Of a DNA stretch of 64,000 nucleotides, positions 18,198 to 26,815 are shown one piece after another (within the stretch, counting starts at the first letter, position 1; every line of letters begins with the position of its first letter). Made by a program: the position numbers and the translations under genes. Location of the stretch: the NCBI GenBank assembly GCA_050249835.1, contig JBFWPT010000013.1:7639-71638 (forward strand), in the 5' to 3' direction. The stretch is from Miltoncostaea sp050249835 (lineage in GTDB: Bacteria; Actinomycetota; Thermoleophilia; Miltoncostaeales; Miltoncostaeaceae). Below the pieces are notes generated by a model, which searched no databases, was not told the origin of the DNA, and saw only the letters and a list, made by a program, of their open reading frames with translations.

Positions 18198-18229
18198 GGC
18201 CCGGCGGGAGGCGAATTCGGCCCCGGGCC
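18198..18229. terminator. Inverted repeat between convergent genes
   Basis: GGCCCGG (18198-18204) pairs with CCGGGCC (18223-18229) in the short gap between two convergent genes. The site suits a two-way terminator, but there is no T-run. Confidence 0.35.
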
Positions 18230-18240
18230 TCTGAACCGGC

Positions 18241-18960
18241 CTAACCGAGCTGGTTGAAGCGCGCCAGCTCGCGGGTGATCACGGCGAGCTGGCCGCTCGC
18301 CACGAGCACTCCCATCAGCGCCAGACCGGCGGCCGATGCGGTCGTCAACGCCGGGCCCGCGCGGCGGATGCGGCGCAGGCCCCCGACCATTCGATCGAAC
18401 GCCAGACTCGTCGCGAGGAAGGGGACCCCGAGTCCCGCCGAGTACACGAGCAGGAGCAGCGCCCCCGCGGTGGGACTCTGCCCGGTCGCCGCGACGGTCA
18501 GGATGCCGCCGAGGATCGGTCCGATGCACGGGGTCCAGCCGATCGCGAAGACCACGCCCGTCAGGACGCCTCCCCCGATGCGGCCCCCGCGCCCCCGCAT
18601 CCAGGCGAGAGGACGCCACTCCCGCTGGGCCAGGCCGACGCGGGGACCCAGGACGACGAGGAGCCCGAGCGCGATGAGCAGTGCGCCCCCCACCACCTCG
18701 AGCGTCCGCCGTTCATCCCTGAGCACCGCTGTCGCACCGCCGATCCCGGCCCCGAGGAGCGTGAACACGGCCGCGAACCCGACGATGAACGCGAGCGCGG
18801 GAACGATCACGGCGCTGCGCCGCTTCGAGAGGTCGTCCACCGACACCCCCGACAGGAACGCGAGGTAGCCGGGAACCAGCGCGAGCACGCAGGGCGAGAG
18901 GAACGAGATCACCCCGCCGGCGAAGGCCACGGCGATCGCGGTGGTGCCGAGCTCGCTCAC
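18241..18960 (-). CDS. ccdA: CcdA-family thiol-disulfide transporter
   Basis: The 239-aa protein has six membrane helices. The two conserved cysteines sit in SFLSPCVLALVPGY (helix 1) and IGWTPCIGPILG (helix 4), the signature of CcdA/DsbD core domains. It passes electrons from cytoplasmic thioredoxin to extracytoplasmic thiol proteins, most likely the TlpA-like protein encoded just upstream. It starts with GTG 18960 in a GTGA overlap with that gene. Confidence 0.9.
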   Translation of the reverse strand: MSELGTTAIAVAFAGGVISFLSPCVLALVPGYLAFLSGVSVDDLSKRRSAVIVPALAFIVGFAAVFTLLGAGIGGATAVLRDERRTLEVVGGALLIALGLLVVLGPRVGLAQREWRPLAWMRGRGGRIGGGVLTGVVFAIGWTPCIGPILGGILTVAATGQSPTAGALLLLVYSAGLGVPFLATSLAFDRMVGGLRRIRRAGPALTTASAAGLALMGVLVASGQLAVITRELARFNQLG

Positions 18961-19583
18961 GGGGGCGGCGGAGCGAGGATCACGTCCAGGCCGTCGGCGA
19001 CCTGCTCGGCGTCGATCTCCCCGATCCAATGGACGCGGACCCGGCCCTCACGATCGAGGAAGAACGTCTCGGGGAGGCCGGTCAGACCGTAGTCGCGGAA
19101 CGTGCCGTCGCTCCCGTCGCGCACGTGAGGGTACGTCTGGCCGTAGTCGGTGATGAACTCCCGAGCGTTGCCGCTGATGTCCTGCACGTCGATGCCGAGC
19201 ACGATCACGCCGCGACGCCTCGCCGTCTGCCAGGCGTCCTCGAGAACCGGCGCCTCTCGTCGGCACGGGTCGCACCACGAGGCCCAGAAGTTGAGGACGA
19301 CCGGGCGGCCGCGCAGCTCGTCGAGCGAGAGGATCTCACCGTCTCGCTTGCCGAGAGTCGCCCCGTTCGCGAGTACGGGAAGGCGGAATCCCGGCGCCTG
19401 CTCCAGATCTCCGCGGGCGATCGCGTCGTCGATGCTGCGGTCCACTCCGCCCGCCGACAGGCCGATGACGAGCAGCACGATGAATCCCCCGACGAGGAGG
19501 ATGCCCAGAGCGGCGGCCGCGACGCGGCGCGGACTCCATCCCTCATCGGACGGGGCGCGCGGGTCGTCGGAGCTCGAAGTCAC
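18957..19583 (-). CDS. TlpA/ResA-like membrane-anchored thioredoxin
   Basis: The 208-aa protein has one N-terminal membrane helix (about 20-40) and a thioredoxin domain with the active site FWASWCDPCRREAPVL and the cis-proline segment LPETFFLD. It is a reducing thioredoxin of the outer face, fed by the CcdA encoded next. The pair could serve cytochrome c maturation or keep copper-binding thiols reduced; the copper setting favours the latter. GTG 19583 is the best start, since residues beyond it are low-complexity. Confidence 0.85.
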   Translation of the reverse strand: MTSSSDDPRAPSDEGWSPRRVAAAALGILLVGGFIVLLVIGLSAGGVDRSIDDAIARGDLEQAPGFRLPVLANGATLGKRDGEILSLDELRGRPVVLNFWASWCDPCRREAPVLEDAWQTARRRGVIVLGIDVQDISGNAREFITDYGQTYPHVRDGSDGTFRDYGLTGLPETFFLDREGRVRVHWIGEIDAEQVADGLDVILAPPPP

Positions 19584-19676
19584 GCGTCGAGCGTAGGGGA
19601 GCCCTGGCGAAGGATCGCGGGCGCAGCGGGCCAGGCGTCCCGGTACGTGACGATCGTCCCACCCCCCGACGCCCAC

Positions 19677-19706
19677 TTGACCTCGGACGCGCGGGCGACG
19701 TACAGT
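19677..19706 (+). promoter_or_regulatory. Sigma70-like promoter for the PG-binding M23 peptidase
   Basis: TTGACC (19677-19682) and TACAGT (19701-19706) are separated by 18 bp and point to the gene at 19837. The leader would be about 125 nt. Confidence 0.5.
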
Positions 19707-19836
19707 GCCGCCCGTTCCCGACCGACTCCACGAGGACACCGGGTCGTGCCCGCGATCGGTGTCCCGGCCGCCGCCAGGCGGCGGAAGGAGCCGAACGATC
19801 CGGCAGAGAACGTCGGGCGGCCGCCTCGCCGCCACC

Positions 19837-20661
19837 ATGATCTCGGCACTCGCGGCCCTGTGCGGCACGGCGGTTCATGGCGCCGCGGCACAGGTCCAGC
19901 CACCCAGCCCACCGACCCCGCCGGTCCCCGCCGCCGCGCCTCCACCCCCCGTCGCACCGACCGCGGGCGCAGCGCCGCTCGCCGTGCGGGCCACGCCTGT
20001 GAGGATGGGTGCCTCGGGGTCCCTCGTCCGGGATCTGCAGCGAGAGCTGCGACGTCGCGGGCTGCACATCGCCGTCGACGGCTCATTCGGACCGGCGACG
20101 AGACGGGCGGTGCGGACGATCCAGAGACGACTCCGGATGCGCCCGACGGGAGTCGCCGACGCGCGACTCCTGCGCCGGCTGGGCCTGCGCGTTCGCACCG
20201 CGGCGGCCGCACCCGCCCGAGTGGCCCCGCGGGGGCCGGGCGCGTACGTGAGAGCCTTCCCGGTCTCCGGAGATCACGCCTACTCGAACGACTGGGGCGC
20301 GCCACGCAACCAGGGAAGCCACGAGGGCACCGACATCATGGCCGACCGGCATACACCACTGGTCGCCGCCGATGCCGGGGTCATCTCGAAGATGTCCCGC
20401 ACCGAGACCGGTCTCGGCGGGATCTACCTCTGGATCCGCCGCCCCGACGGTGTCCAGTACTACTACGCCCACATGCAGTCGATCGCGGCGGGAATCGATG
20501 TGGGCTCGCCCGTGACCGCAGGCCAGGTCGTCGGGACGGTGGGAAACAGCGGGGACGCCCGCTACGGCGCGACGCACGTGCACTTCGAGGTGCGCCGGGA
20601 ATGGACGTCGTTCAACCCGTATCCCGAACTCGTGGCGGCCGACCCCGATCACGCGGGCTGA
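19837..20661 (+). CDS. Exported peptidoglycan-binding M23 metallopeptidase
   Basis: The 274-aa protein has an N-terminal signal segment, a Pro-rich linker (about 20-45), a PG_binding_1 domain (about 57-112, GASGSLVRDLQREL and DGSFGPATRRAV) and an M23 domain (about 135-265) with SHEGTD and THVHFEV zinc motifs. It would anchor to peptidoglycan and cleave it. ATG 19837 leaves a short signal; a few upstream residues may belong to it. It is the second of three M23 proteins in the cargo. Confidence 0.82.
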   Translation: MISALAALCGTAVHGAAAQVQPPSPPTPPVPAAAPPPPVAPTAGAAPLAVRATPVRMGASGSLVRDLQRELRRRGLHIAVDGSFGPATRRAVRTIQRRLRMRPTGVADARLLRRLGLRVRTAAAAPARVAPRGPGAYVRAFPVSGDHAYSNDWGAPRNQGSHEGTDIMADRHTPLVAADAGVISKMSRTETGLGGIYLWIRRPDGVQYYYAHMQSIAAGIDVGSPVTAGQVVGTVGNSGDARYGATHVHFEVRREWTSFNPYPELVAADPDHAG

Positions 20662-20701
20662 CGCCAATGGGGAGTCCGCGTGCGACAGGTACCGGCGCAC
20701 C

Positions 20702-23149
20702 TCAGGGGCGGGGCGTCGATCCGCAGCAGCCGTCGCCGCAGGGATCCGCCGCGGTTGGAACGGCTCCTCCGACCTGCGGGCCGGCATCGACCGGTCGCAG
20801 GATCGGGTCGTGACGCGTCGCTCCCCGTGGGCGACCGCGCACCAGCCTGAGGCCGTTACCGACGACGATCAGACTGGCGCCGACGTCCGCGGCCACCGCC
20901 CCCCAGAGCGGTAGGGCTCCGGCGGCGAGCACGCCGGCGGCGAGCAGCTTGGAGCCGAGGGAGAAGGCGATGTTCTGGCGGACGACGGACCGCGTCCAGC
21001 GTCCGAGCCCGACCAGGCCGGCGAGCTTCCGGGGGTCGTCGCCCATGATGGCCACATCGGCGACCTCGATGGCCGTGTCGCTTCCGGCACTGCCCATGGC
21101 GACGCCGAGCGCCGCCGTCGCGAGGGCCGGCGCGTCGTTCACGCCATCACCGAGCATTGCGACGTCGTCGCCCATGGCGGACACCGCCCGTGCCTTGTCC
21201 TCGGGCAGGAGCCCTGCCTCGACCCGATCCACGCCGGTCGCCTCGGCGACGGCGGCGGCCGTGACCGCGTTGTCCCCCGTGAGCATCACGAGGGGACCCA
21301 CACCCAGGTGACGCAGGTCCCGCATGGCCTCGGCGGCCTCGGGACGGATGGCGTCGGCGATCCCGATCACCCCGATCGGCTCGTCGTCGACGATCACGAC
21401 GACCGCGGTGGAGCCCGCTCGGCGCATCGCCTCGACCGCCTCGCGCAGGACCACCTCGGGGGCGGCGACCAACCTGAGATCCCCGACCGTCACGGTGCGA
21501 CCGCCGACCCGGGCACGGGCGCCCAGGCCCGCGAGCGCCTCGAAGCCCTCCACATCGGCGGGCACCCGCTCTCCCGGCGCCGCCTCCACGATGGCGCGCG
21601 CGAGGGGGTGCTCGGAGCCCGCCTCCACGGCGGCGGCAACCCTGAGCAACTCGTCCTCTGAGCCCTGGAGCGCCCTGAGCGCCACCACCTCGGGTCGGGC
21701 TGCGGTCAGGGTGCCCGTCTTGTCGAACGCGACAGCGCGGATCCGCGCCGCCTGCTCGAGATGGGCACCGCCCTTCACCAGCACGCCCGACGCGGACGCC
21801 CGGCCGAGGGCCGAGACGATCGCCACCGGGGTCGAGATCACGAGGGCGCACGGGCAGGCCAGGATGAGGAGCGCGAGCGCCGCGTAGAACGACGACGAGA
21901 AAGCGGCCAGGCCGACGAGCGGCGGAATGGCGGCAACGAGGACGGCGACGCCGACGACCGCCGGGGTGTACCAGCGCGCGAACGCGTCGACCCAGCGCTC
22001 GGACGGCGACTTGCGCGTCTGGGCCTCGGCCACGAGGACCGCGATGCGCTCGAGGGTCGTGTCTCCGGGCGCCGAGCGGGCCTCGACGACGAGCAGGCCC
22101 TGGACGTTCATCGTGCCCGCGAAGACGCGGTCTCCGGTCGTCTTGTCCACGGGCACCGATTCACCGGTGATGGGGGCCTGATCGACCGAGGAGGCTCCGT
22201 CACGCACGACCCCGTCGATGGGGACCCTCTCGCCCGGGCGGATCACGACCAGGTCACCCAGGACGACCGCTGCGACGTCCACCTCCATCTCCTGAACGAC
22301 GGCGAACGGGCCCTCACCCGTGCGCCGGCGAACCCGGGCCGAGGGCGGTGTGAGAGAGACGAGGCCGGCGAGCTCCCGCCGCGCGCGGGTCGCAGCGCGC
22401 TCCTCCAAGGCGGCGCCGATCGCGAACAGGACCACCACCAGGGCGGCCTCGAGCCATGCACCGATCGCCACGGCGCCGATGACCGCGACCGTCATGAGCA
22501 GGTTGATGTCGGGCCGCCGTGTCGCGAGGAGCGCTGCGATGCCCGACCGGGCGAGGGGGAGACCGCCGACGAGGGCCGCCGCCGCGTACGCCGGCACCGG
22601 CAGGACCGAGGTCGCGACGTCGAGGATGAGACCGACGAGCAGCAGCAGGGTCGCGAGCGTCGTCGTGACACGGCGGTCCAGGGCACCGGAGAACCGGCGA
22701 CTCCCCGCCGACGTCGCCTCACCCGGGATGCCGTATCCCAGCCGGCGCACCACGGAGGCGATGCGCTCGAATCCGATCACCTCGGGCCGGAACTCGACCC
22801 GCAGCGTCGACGCCGGGAAGCTCACCGCGACATCGGTGACGCCGTCCAGACGGGCCACCGCCCGCTCGATCGTCTGCGCGCAGTCGGCGCAGTCCATGCC
22901 CTCGAGCGACGACGACCGGTGGCGATACGAGTCGTCGATCGTGCGGCGCAGATCTCGCGCGGCCCCGTCGAGGCAGTCCGGCGAGCAGAGCTCCGGGTCG
23001 TACCCGATCGCGATCGCGCGACGGCCGGGGACCGGCTCGACGCGCAGCACGCCCCGATGGCTCTCCAGCCCGTCGCGAACCCTCTCGGCGCAGACGCCGC
23101 AGTCCTCCACCGCGGTGCCGGGCAGCTCGATGGTGACGGGCTCGGCCAT
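20702..23149 (-). CDS. P1B-type ATPase, ZntA/CadA-like heavy-metal exporter
   Basis: The 815-aa protein has two N-terminal metal-binding regions: C17/C20 (CGVC) with an extra CSPDC at 55-59, and C87/C90 (MDCADC). The membrane motif is LACPCALVIS, followed by phosphorylation site DKTGTLT, a TGES loop, and a late GDGVNDAPAL. The tail ends in CGDGCC, a further soft-metal site. These features fit export of Zn, Cd or Pb. It is the last gene of an arsR-CDF-ATPase operon; ATG 23149 overlaps the CDF stop. Confidence 0.88.
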   Translation of the reverse strand: MAEPVTIELPGTAVEDCGVCAERVRDGLESHRGVLRVEPVPGRRAIAIGYDPELCSPDCLDGAARDLRRTIDDSYRHRSSSLEGMDCADCAQTIERAVARLDGVTDVAVSFPASTLRVEFRPEVIGFERIASVVRRLGYGIPGEATSAGSRRFSGALDRRVTTTLATLLLLVGLILDVATSVLPVPAYAAAALVGGLPLARSGIAALLATRRPDINLLMTVAVIGAVAIGAWLEAALVVVLFAIGAALEERAATRARRELAGLVSLTPPSARVRRRTGEGPFAVVQEMEVDVAAVVLGDLVVIRPGERVPIDGVVRDGASSVDQAPITGESVPVDKTTGDRVFAGTMNVQGLLVVEARSAPGDTTLERIAVLVAEAQTRKSPSERWVDAFARWYTPAVVGVAVLVAAIPPLVGLAAFSSSFYAALALLILACPCALVISTPVAIVSALGRASASGVLVKGGAHLEQAARIRAVAFDKTGTLTAARPEVVALRALQGSEDELLRVAAAVEAGSEHPLARAIVEAAPGERVPADVEGFEALAGLGARARVGGRTVTVGDLRLVAAPEVVLREAVEAMRRAGSTAVVVIVDDEPIGVIGIADAIRPEAAEAMRDLRHLGVGPLVMLTGDNAVTAAAVAEATGVDRVEAGLLPEDKARAVSAMGDDVAMLGDGVNDAPALATAALGVAMGSAGSDTAIEVADVAIMGDDPRKLAGLVGLGRWTRSVVRQNIAFSLGSKLLAAGVLAAGALPLWGAVAADVGASLIVVGNGLRLVRGRPRGATRHDPILRPVDAGPQVGGAVPTAADPCGDGCCGSTPRP

Positions 23150-24054
23150 CAGATGGTCACGTCCGTCGTGTCGTCGAACCCGGCGGGCTCGAGTTGCAGG
23201 GTCACGGGCTCGATTCCAGCCTCCGTGCCGACGGCGGCCCTGGCCTGCCGCAGCACCTGTACGGAGTCGGCGGCGTGATCGACATCGAGGTGGGCGCTCG
23301 CGACACGCAGTCCCGAGGTGAGCGTCCAGACGTGGAGGTCGTGCACGCCGGCCACACCCGGGACCGATGCGAGCCGGCGCTCCAGGGCCGGGACCTCCAC
23401 CTCGGCCGGCGAGATCTGCAGGAGGACGCGCAGCGCGTCCCGGCCGAGGCGCCAGGCGCGCGGCAGGATGAGCACCCCGATCGCGACGCCGACGATCGGG
23501 TCGATGTACGGCCACCCCGTCGCCAGGAGCACGAGGGCGGCCACGGTGACGCCGAGGGAGCCGAGGAGGTCGGAGAGGACCTCCAGCGACGCGCCGCGCA
23601 TGTTCAGGCTCTCGGCGGCGCCGTCTCGGAGCAGCCGGAAGGAGACGACGTTCACCGCGAGACCGGCGATCGCGACGACGAGCAGCCATCCGCCGGGGAC
23701 ATCGGTGGGCTCATCGAACCGTCGCCAGGCCTCGTAGAGGACGTAGACCGCGACGGCCACCAGCAGCACCGCGTTCACGAGCGCTGCGAGGATCTCGAGG
23801 CGGTAGAGGCCGAAGGTCGCCGACGGCGAGCGGCGAGAGCCGGCGACCTGGATCGCGGCGAGCGCCATACCCAGCCCGGCCACGTCGGTGAGCATGTGGC
23901 CCGCGTCCGAGAGGAGGGCGAGCGAACCGATCGCGACGCCGACGACCACCTCGACCACGAGGAACGCGCCTGTCAGCACCAGGGCGATCAGCAGGGGGCG
24001 GCGGTGACGACCGGCGGCGGAGATCGTCACGCCGTGGTCGTGGCCCCTGCTCAT
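23149..24054 (-). CDS. CDF-family cation efflux protein (CzcD/ZitB-like)
   Basis: The 301-aa protein has six membrane helices and a C-terminal cytoplasmic domain with GVHDLHVWTLTSG. Helix 2 carries SDAGHMLTD. Helix 5 carries LEVLSDLLGS, where glutamate replaces the histidine of the YiiP-type zinc site, as in the CzcD-like subgroup. It exports divalent cations in exchange for protons. It lies between the ArsR gene (13 bp away) and the ATPase (overlapping), so it is part of a metal-induced operon. Confidence 0.88.
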   Translation of the reverse strand: MSRGHDHGVTISAAGRHRRPLLIALVLTGAFLVVEVVVGVAIGSLALLSDAGHMLTDVAGLGMALAAIQVAGSRRSPSATFGLYRLEILAALVNAVLLVAVAVYVLYEAWRRFDEPTDVPGGWLLVVAIAGLAVNVVSFRLLRDGAAESLNMRGASLEVLSDLLGSLGVTVAALVLLATGWPYIDPIVGVAIGVLILPRAWRLGRDALRVLLQISPAEVEVPALERRLASVPGVAGVHDLHVWTLTSGLRVASAHLDVDHAADSVQVLRQARAAVGTEAGIEPVTLQLEPAGFDDTTDVTI

Positions 24055-24067
24055 GGCTTCACCCGCC

Positions 24068-24436
24068 TCAACCGTGGGCCGCGTGCTCCAGCGCCACCGC
24101 GAGGAGGGTCCTGATGTGGTCGTCGTCCAACGTGTAGTAGACGTTGCGGCCCTGCCTGCGGTACCGGACGAGGCGCTGGCCTCGCAACAGCCGGAGGTTG
24201 TGCGAGCACGCGGTCGCGGAGAGCCCGGTCGCGTCGGCGAGGTCGCACACGCAGAGCTCCTCGGCAGCGAGCAGGGCGGCGATCAGCCGAAGCCGCCCCG
24301 GATCCGAGAGAAGGCGAAAGGTCTCCGCGAGATCGAGGGACGCCCCCTCGCTCAGCGCGGCGCGGGCCTCCGCCAACCGGTCAGGCTCGAGGCGGTCCGC
24401 GTCGCAGCGCGGCCACGGAGCGGCGGATACCTTCAC
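24068..24436 (-). CDS. ArsR/SmtB-family metal-sensing repressor
   Basis: The 122-aa winged-helix repressor has both classical sensor sites: C62/C64 in ELCVCDLA (alpha-3 type, with C11 near the N-terminus as in CadC) and D105-x-H107-x10-H118-x2-H121 (alpha-5 zinc type). It should release DNA when Zn, Cd or Pb binds, switching on the efflux genes downstream. GTG 24436 is the only plausible start and lies inside the dyad at 24427-24450, so the message may be leaderless and self-repressed. Confidence 0.85.
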   Translation of the reverse strand: MKVSAAPWPRCDADRLEPDRLAEARAALSEGASLDLAETFRLLSDPGRLRLIAALLAAEELCVCDLADATGLSATACSHNLRLLRGQRLVRYRRQGRNVYYTLDDDHIRTLLAVALEHAAHG

Positions 24437-24450
24437 GTCTGTGAAGATAT
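24427..24450 (-). promoter_or_regulatory. ArsR-type operator
   Basis: ATACCTTCAC-GTCT-GTGAAGATAT is a 10-4-10 inverted repeat with 9 of 10 matched pairs. It overlaps the start codon of the arsR-like gene. ArsR/SmtB operators have this size, AT-rich ends and location. Confidence 0.7.
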
Positions 24451-24643
24451 CAGTACTTCGGATGGAAGCGCACCCGCGGGGGTCGGCGCGGTGCGGCAGC
24501 GCGCGAGATCGCTGCTCGCGCGCCGCCCGCCGAACCGGGCGTGTCCCCCCGAACCCCTGGGGGCCGAGAACGACAGGGGGCGGTATTTCGTGATGTGCGT
24601 TTCGGTTCCGACAGCAGCGCGGCGGCCATTGGGACCGGTGATC

Positions 24644-24673
24644 GTCACGGAACCGACACACCCGCCTGGTATC
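24644..24673 (+). promoter_or_regulatory. Promoter with GTCAC-N6-GACAC direct repeat
   Basis: GTCAC (24644-24648) and GACAC (24655-24659) repeat with an 11-bp period, and a GGTATC -10-like hexamer (24668-24673) follows 8 bp later. It resembles the promoter of the next DUF305 gene almost base for base. The layout is that of an OmpR/PhoB-type activator site replacing the -35 element. Confidence 0.6.
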
Positions 24674-24702
24674 CGTCCGGCAACGGCAGCCGGAGGAGAG
24701 AG

Positions 24703-25290
24703 TTGACCCGAAAGTGGTGGGGGATGCTGGGGGTCGTTGCGATCGTCGGCGTCACTGCAGGTGTCGCCGTGCGAACCGCGAGATCGGTCGGTCCGGGTGC
24801 GATGACCGCCGGGGGGGAGCCCGACCGAACCGCGGCGCTCGATGAGCAGGCTTTCCTGGAGGCGATGATCGCGCACCACCGGAGGGCGGTCGCCTTGGCG
24901 AAGGCGGCCCTGGCGCGCACCGAGCGCCCCGAGATCCGGATACTCGCCTACAACCTGATCACCAGGCACGAACACGAGATCACGGAGATGAGATCGTGGC
25001 GTCGGGCGTGGTTCACCGACGAGACGGACGGCGAGGTGCATGCGCCGCGGGACGCGATCAGCGCCACGGACATCGCCAACCCCGGACTGACGCCCGACGA
25101 GGACTTCGACGCGGCGTTCATCTCCTTGATGGTCACGCACCACGCGGAGGTCCTCCTCGCGGCGGAGGACATCCTGATGGCCGACCCCCGCGAGGAGCTC
25201 ATGCTCTTCGCCGAGCACATCAGCGGCGCCTACGCCGCCGAGATCGGTGAGTTGCAGCGGTGGCGCGACGAGTGGTTCTCGCTCCGCTGA
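24703..25290 (+). CDS. DUF305 protein (first of two paralogues)
   Basis: The 195-aa protein has an N-terminal membrane anchor (about 5-25) and a DUF305 domain with two paired motifs, MIAHHRRAVALAKAAL and MVTHHAEVLLAAEDIL. DUF305 is a ferritin-like helical domain common in metal-stress clusters, and the HH pairs probably bind copper or iron. TTG 24703 follows GGAGGAGAG at 24692-24700. Compared with its neighbour it lacks the Met-rich linker. The likely role is periplasmic metal binding, inferred from context. Confidence 0.8.
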   Translation: MTRKWWGMLGVVAIVGVTAGVAVRTARSVGPGAMTAGGEPDRTAALDEQAFLEAMIAHHRRAVALAKAALARTERPEIRILAYNLITRHEHEITEMRSWRRAWFTDETDGEVHAPRDAISATDIANPGLTPDEDFDAAFISLMVTHHAEVLLAAEDILMADPREELMLFAEHISGAYAAEIGELQRWRDEWFSLR

Positions 25291-25391
25291 GCGAGGCAGC
25301 GTCACGAAGGATGGGTTCCATAGGGCCGCCCAACCGTGAGTCGCACGAGGTCCAGGTCGTCACCTGACCCGCGAGATGTCCGGCGTGGTTC

Positions 25392-25421
25392 GTCACCGGT
25401 CCGACACACCGAGGTGGTAAT
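25392..25421 (+). promoter_or_regulatory. Promoter with GTCAC-N6-GACAC direct repeat
   Basis: GTCAC (25392-25396) and GACAC (25403-25407) have an 11-bp period; GGTAAT (25416-25421) follows 8 bp later. Spacing is identical to the site at 24644. Confidence 0.6.
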
Positions 25422-25455
25422 CCGGACAGAGACGCAGCGACGACGAGGAGGCGCA

Positions 25456-26082
25456 ATGACGCGACGGTTCTGGACGATCCTGGTGGTGGTGGGAGTGCTG
25501 GCACTCGGCGCCGGCGTGGGCATCGGTGCCGCCGTGTGGGCGGGCGGCGATCACGGAACCACCTCGGACTCCGGCACGATGATGGGCGGCGGAGCGATGG
25601 ACGGGGCGATGGCGCTGGACGAGCAGGGGTTTCTCGTCGCGATGGTGCCCCACCACCAGTCGGCCGTCGACATGGCGACTCTCGCCCTCGTCCGGACGGA
25701 GCGACCCGAGATCCGGAGCCTCGCCCGCGACATCATCGCCGCTCAGGAGGAGGAGATCTCCGAGATGCAGGCCTGGCACCGGCAGTGGTTCGGCGAGGAG
25801 CTCCGGACGAGCGATGCCGCAACGCAAGGGTCGATGAACGGCATGAGCCACGGCGGGACGGACATGGGCGACCTCGAGAAGCTGGAGGGCGATGAGTTCG
25901 ACCTCGCGTTCCTCTCGATGATGATCCCGCACCACGCGAGCGCGATAATGATGGCGGAGAGCGTCCTGATGAGCTCGCCTCGCGGACAGGTCGTCGTCCT
26001 AGCGGAGGACATCATCGCCACGCAGGCCGCAGAGATCGGACAGATGCAGCGCTGGCGGGGGGAATGGTTCCCGCGCGGATGA
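25456..26082 (+). CDS. DUF305 protein (second paralogue, Met/His-rich)
   Basis: The 208-aa protein has an N-terminal anchor (about 5-28), a Met/Gly stretch (MMGGGAMDGAMALDE), and DUF305 motifs MVPHHQSAVDMA and MIPHHASAIMMAE. A second Met/His linker, GSMNGMSHGGTDMG, joins the two halves. Methionine clusters next to HH pairs suggest Cu(I) binding outside the membrane. It follows a paralogue with the same promoter layout, a recent tandem duplication. The ATG has a GAGGAG ribosome site. Confidence 0.82.
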   Translation: MTRRFWTILVVVGVLALGAGVGIGAAVWAGGDHGTTSDSGTMMGGGAMDGAMALDEQGFLVAMVPHHQSAVDMATLALVRTERPEIRSLARDIIAAQEEEISEMQAWHRQWFGEELRTSDAATQGSMNGMSHGGTDMGDLEKLEGDEFDLAFLSMMIPHHASAIMMAESVLMSSPRGQVVVLAEDIIATQAAEIGQMQRWRGEWFPRG

Positions 26083-26116
26083 GCGGCGCCGACGTGGGAG
26101 ACCGGCGGCCGGCCAG

Positions 26117-26815
26117 GTGAGCCGCTCGGTCCTCCTCGTCGACGATGAGCCCGGGATCCTCGAGGTCGCCTCGGCGTACCTCCGCAAGGAGGGATTCACC
26201 GTCAGGACGGCGAGCACGGGCCGGCGCGCGCTGGACTCGGTGGCGACCCAGGCCCCCGATCTCGTGGTCCTCGACCTGATGCTCCCGGACCTCGCCGGGG
26301 AGGAGGTCTGCATCCAGATACGGCGGCGGACCGCCGTCCCGATCCTCATGCTGACGGCGAAGTCGGCCGAGGCGGATCGCCTCCGCGGCCTCGCGCTCGG
26401 CGCCGACGACTACCTCGTGAAGCCCTTCTCCCCGCGAGAGCTGGTCGCCCGGGCCCGGGCGATCCTGCGTCGATCGCCCGGGACGTCCGGCCCGCCCATG
26501 GATCTGCTCGTGATCGACGGAGGGCGGCTCGAGGTCAACCTGCCCGCGCACGAGGTGCGCCTCGATTCGACGGCGGTACCGCTCACCGCCACCGAGTTCA
26601 GGCTGCTCGCAGCCCTTGCGGGTCAGCCGCGCCGGGTCTTCTCGCGCTTCGAGCTGCTGCAGGTGCTGCAGGGGCCGGATGCGGAGGGCTTCGAGCGCAC
26701 GGTCGACGTCCACATCATGCGCCTCCGCAAGAAGCTCGCCGACGTGCGCTCCGGCGCCGGGGACTACGTCGGCACGGTCTACGGCGTGGGCTATCGCCTC
26801 GATGAGCCGGTGTGA
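26117..26815 (+). CDS. OmpR/PhoB-family response regulator
   Basis: The 232-aa protein has a receiver domain (about 4-115) with acidic pocket DDE, phospho-acceptor D53 (VVLDLMLPD) and lysine in YLVKPFS, then a winged-helix DNA-binding domain (about 135-230) ending YGVGYRL. It starts with GTG 26117 and overlaps the kinase gene by GTGA. OmpR-family proteins bind direct repeats with a 10-11 bp period, so this is the best local candidate to bind the GTCAy-N6-GTCAy sites found across the cargo. Confidence 0.92.
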   Translation: MSRSVLLVDDEPGILEVASAYLRKEGFTVRTASTGRRALDSVATQAPDLVVLDLMLPDLAGEEVCIQIRRRTAVPILMLTAKSAEADRLRGLALGADDYLVKPFSPRELVARARAILRRSPGTSGPPMDLLVIDGGRLEVNLPAHEVRLDSTAVPLTATEFRLLAALAGQPRRVFSRFELLQVLQGPDAEGFERTVDVHIMRLRKKLADVRSGAGDYVGTVYGVGYRLDEPV

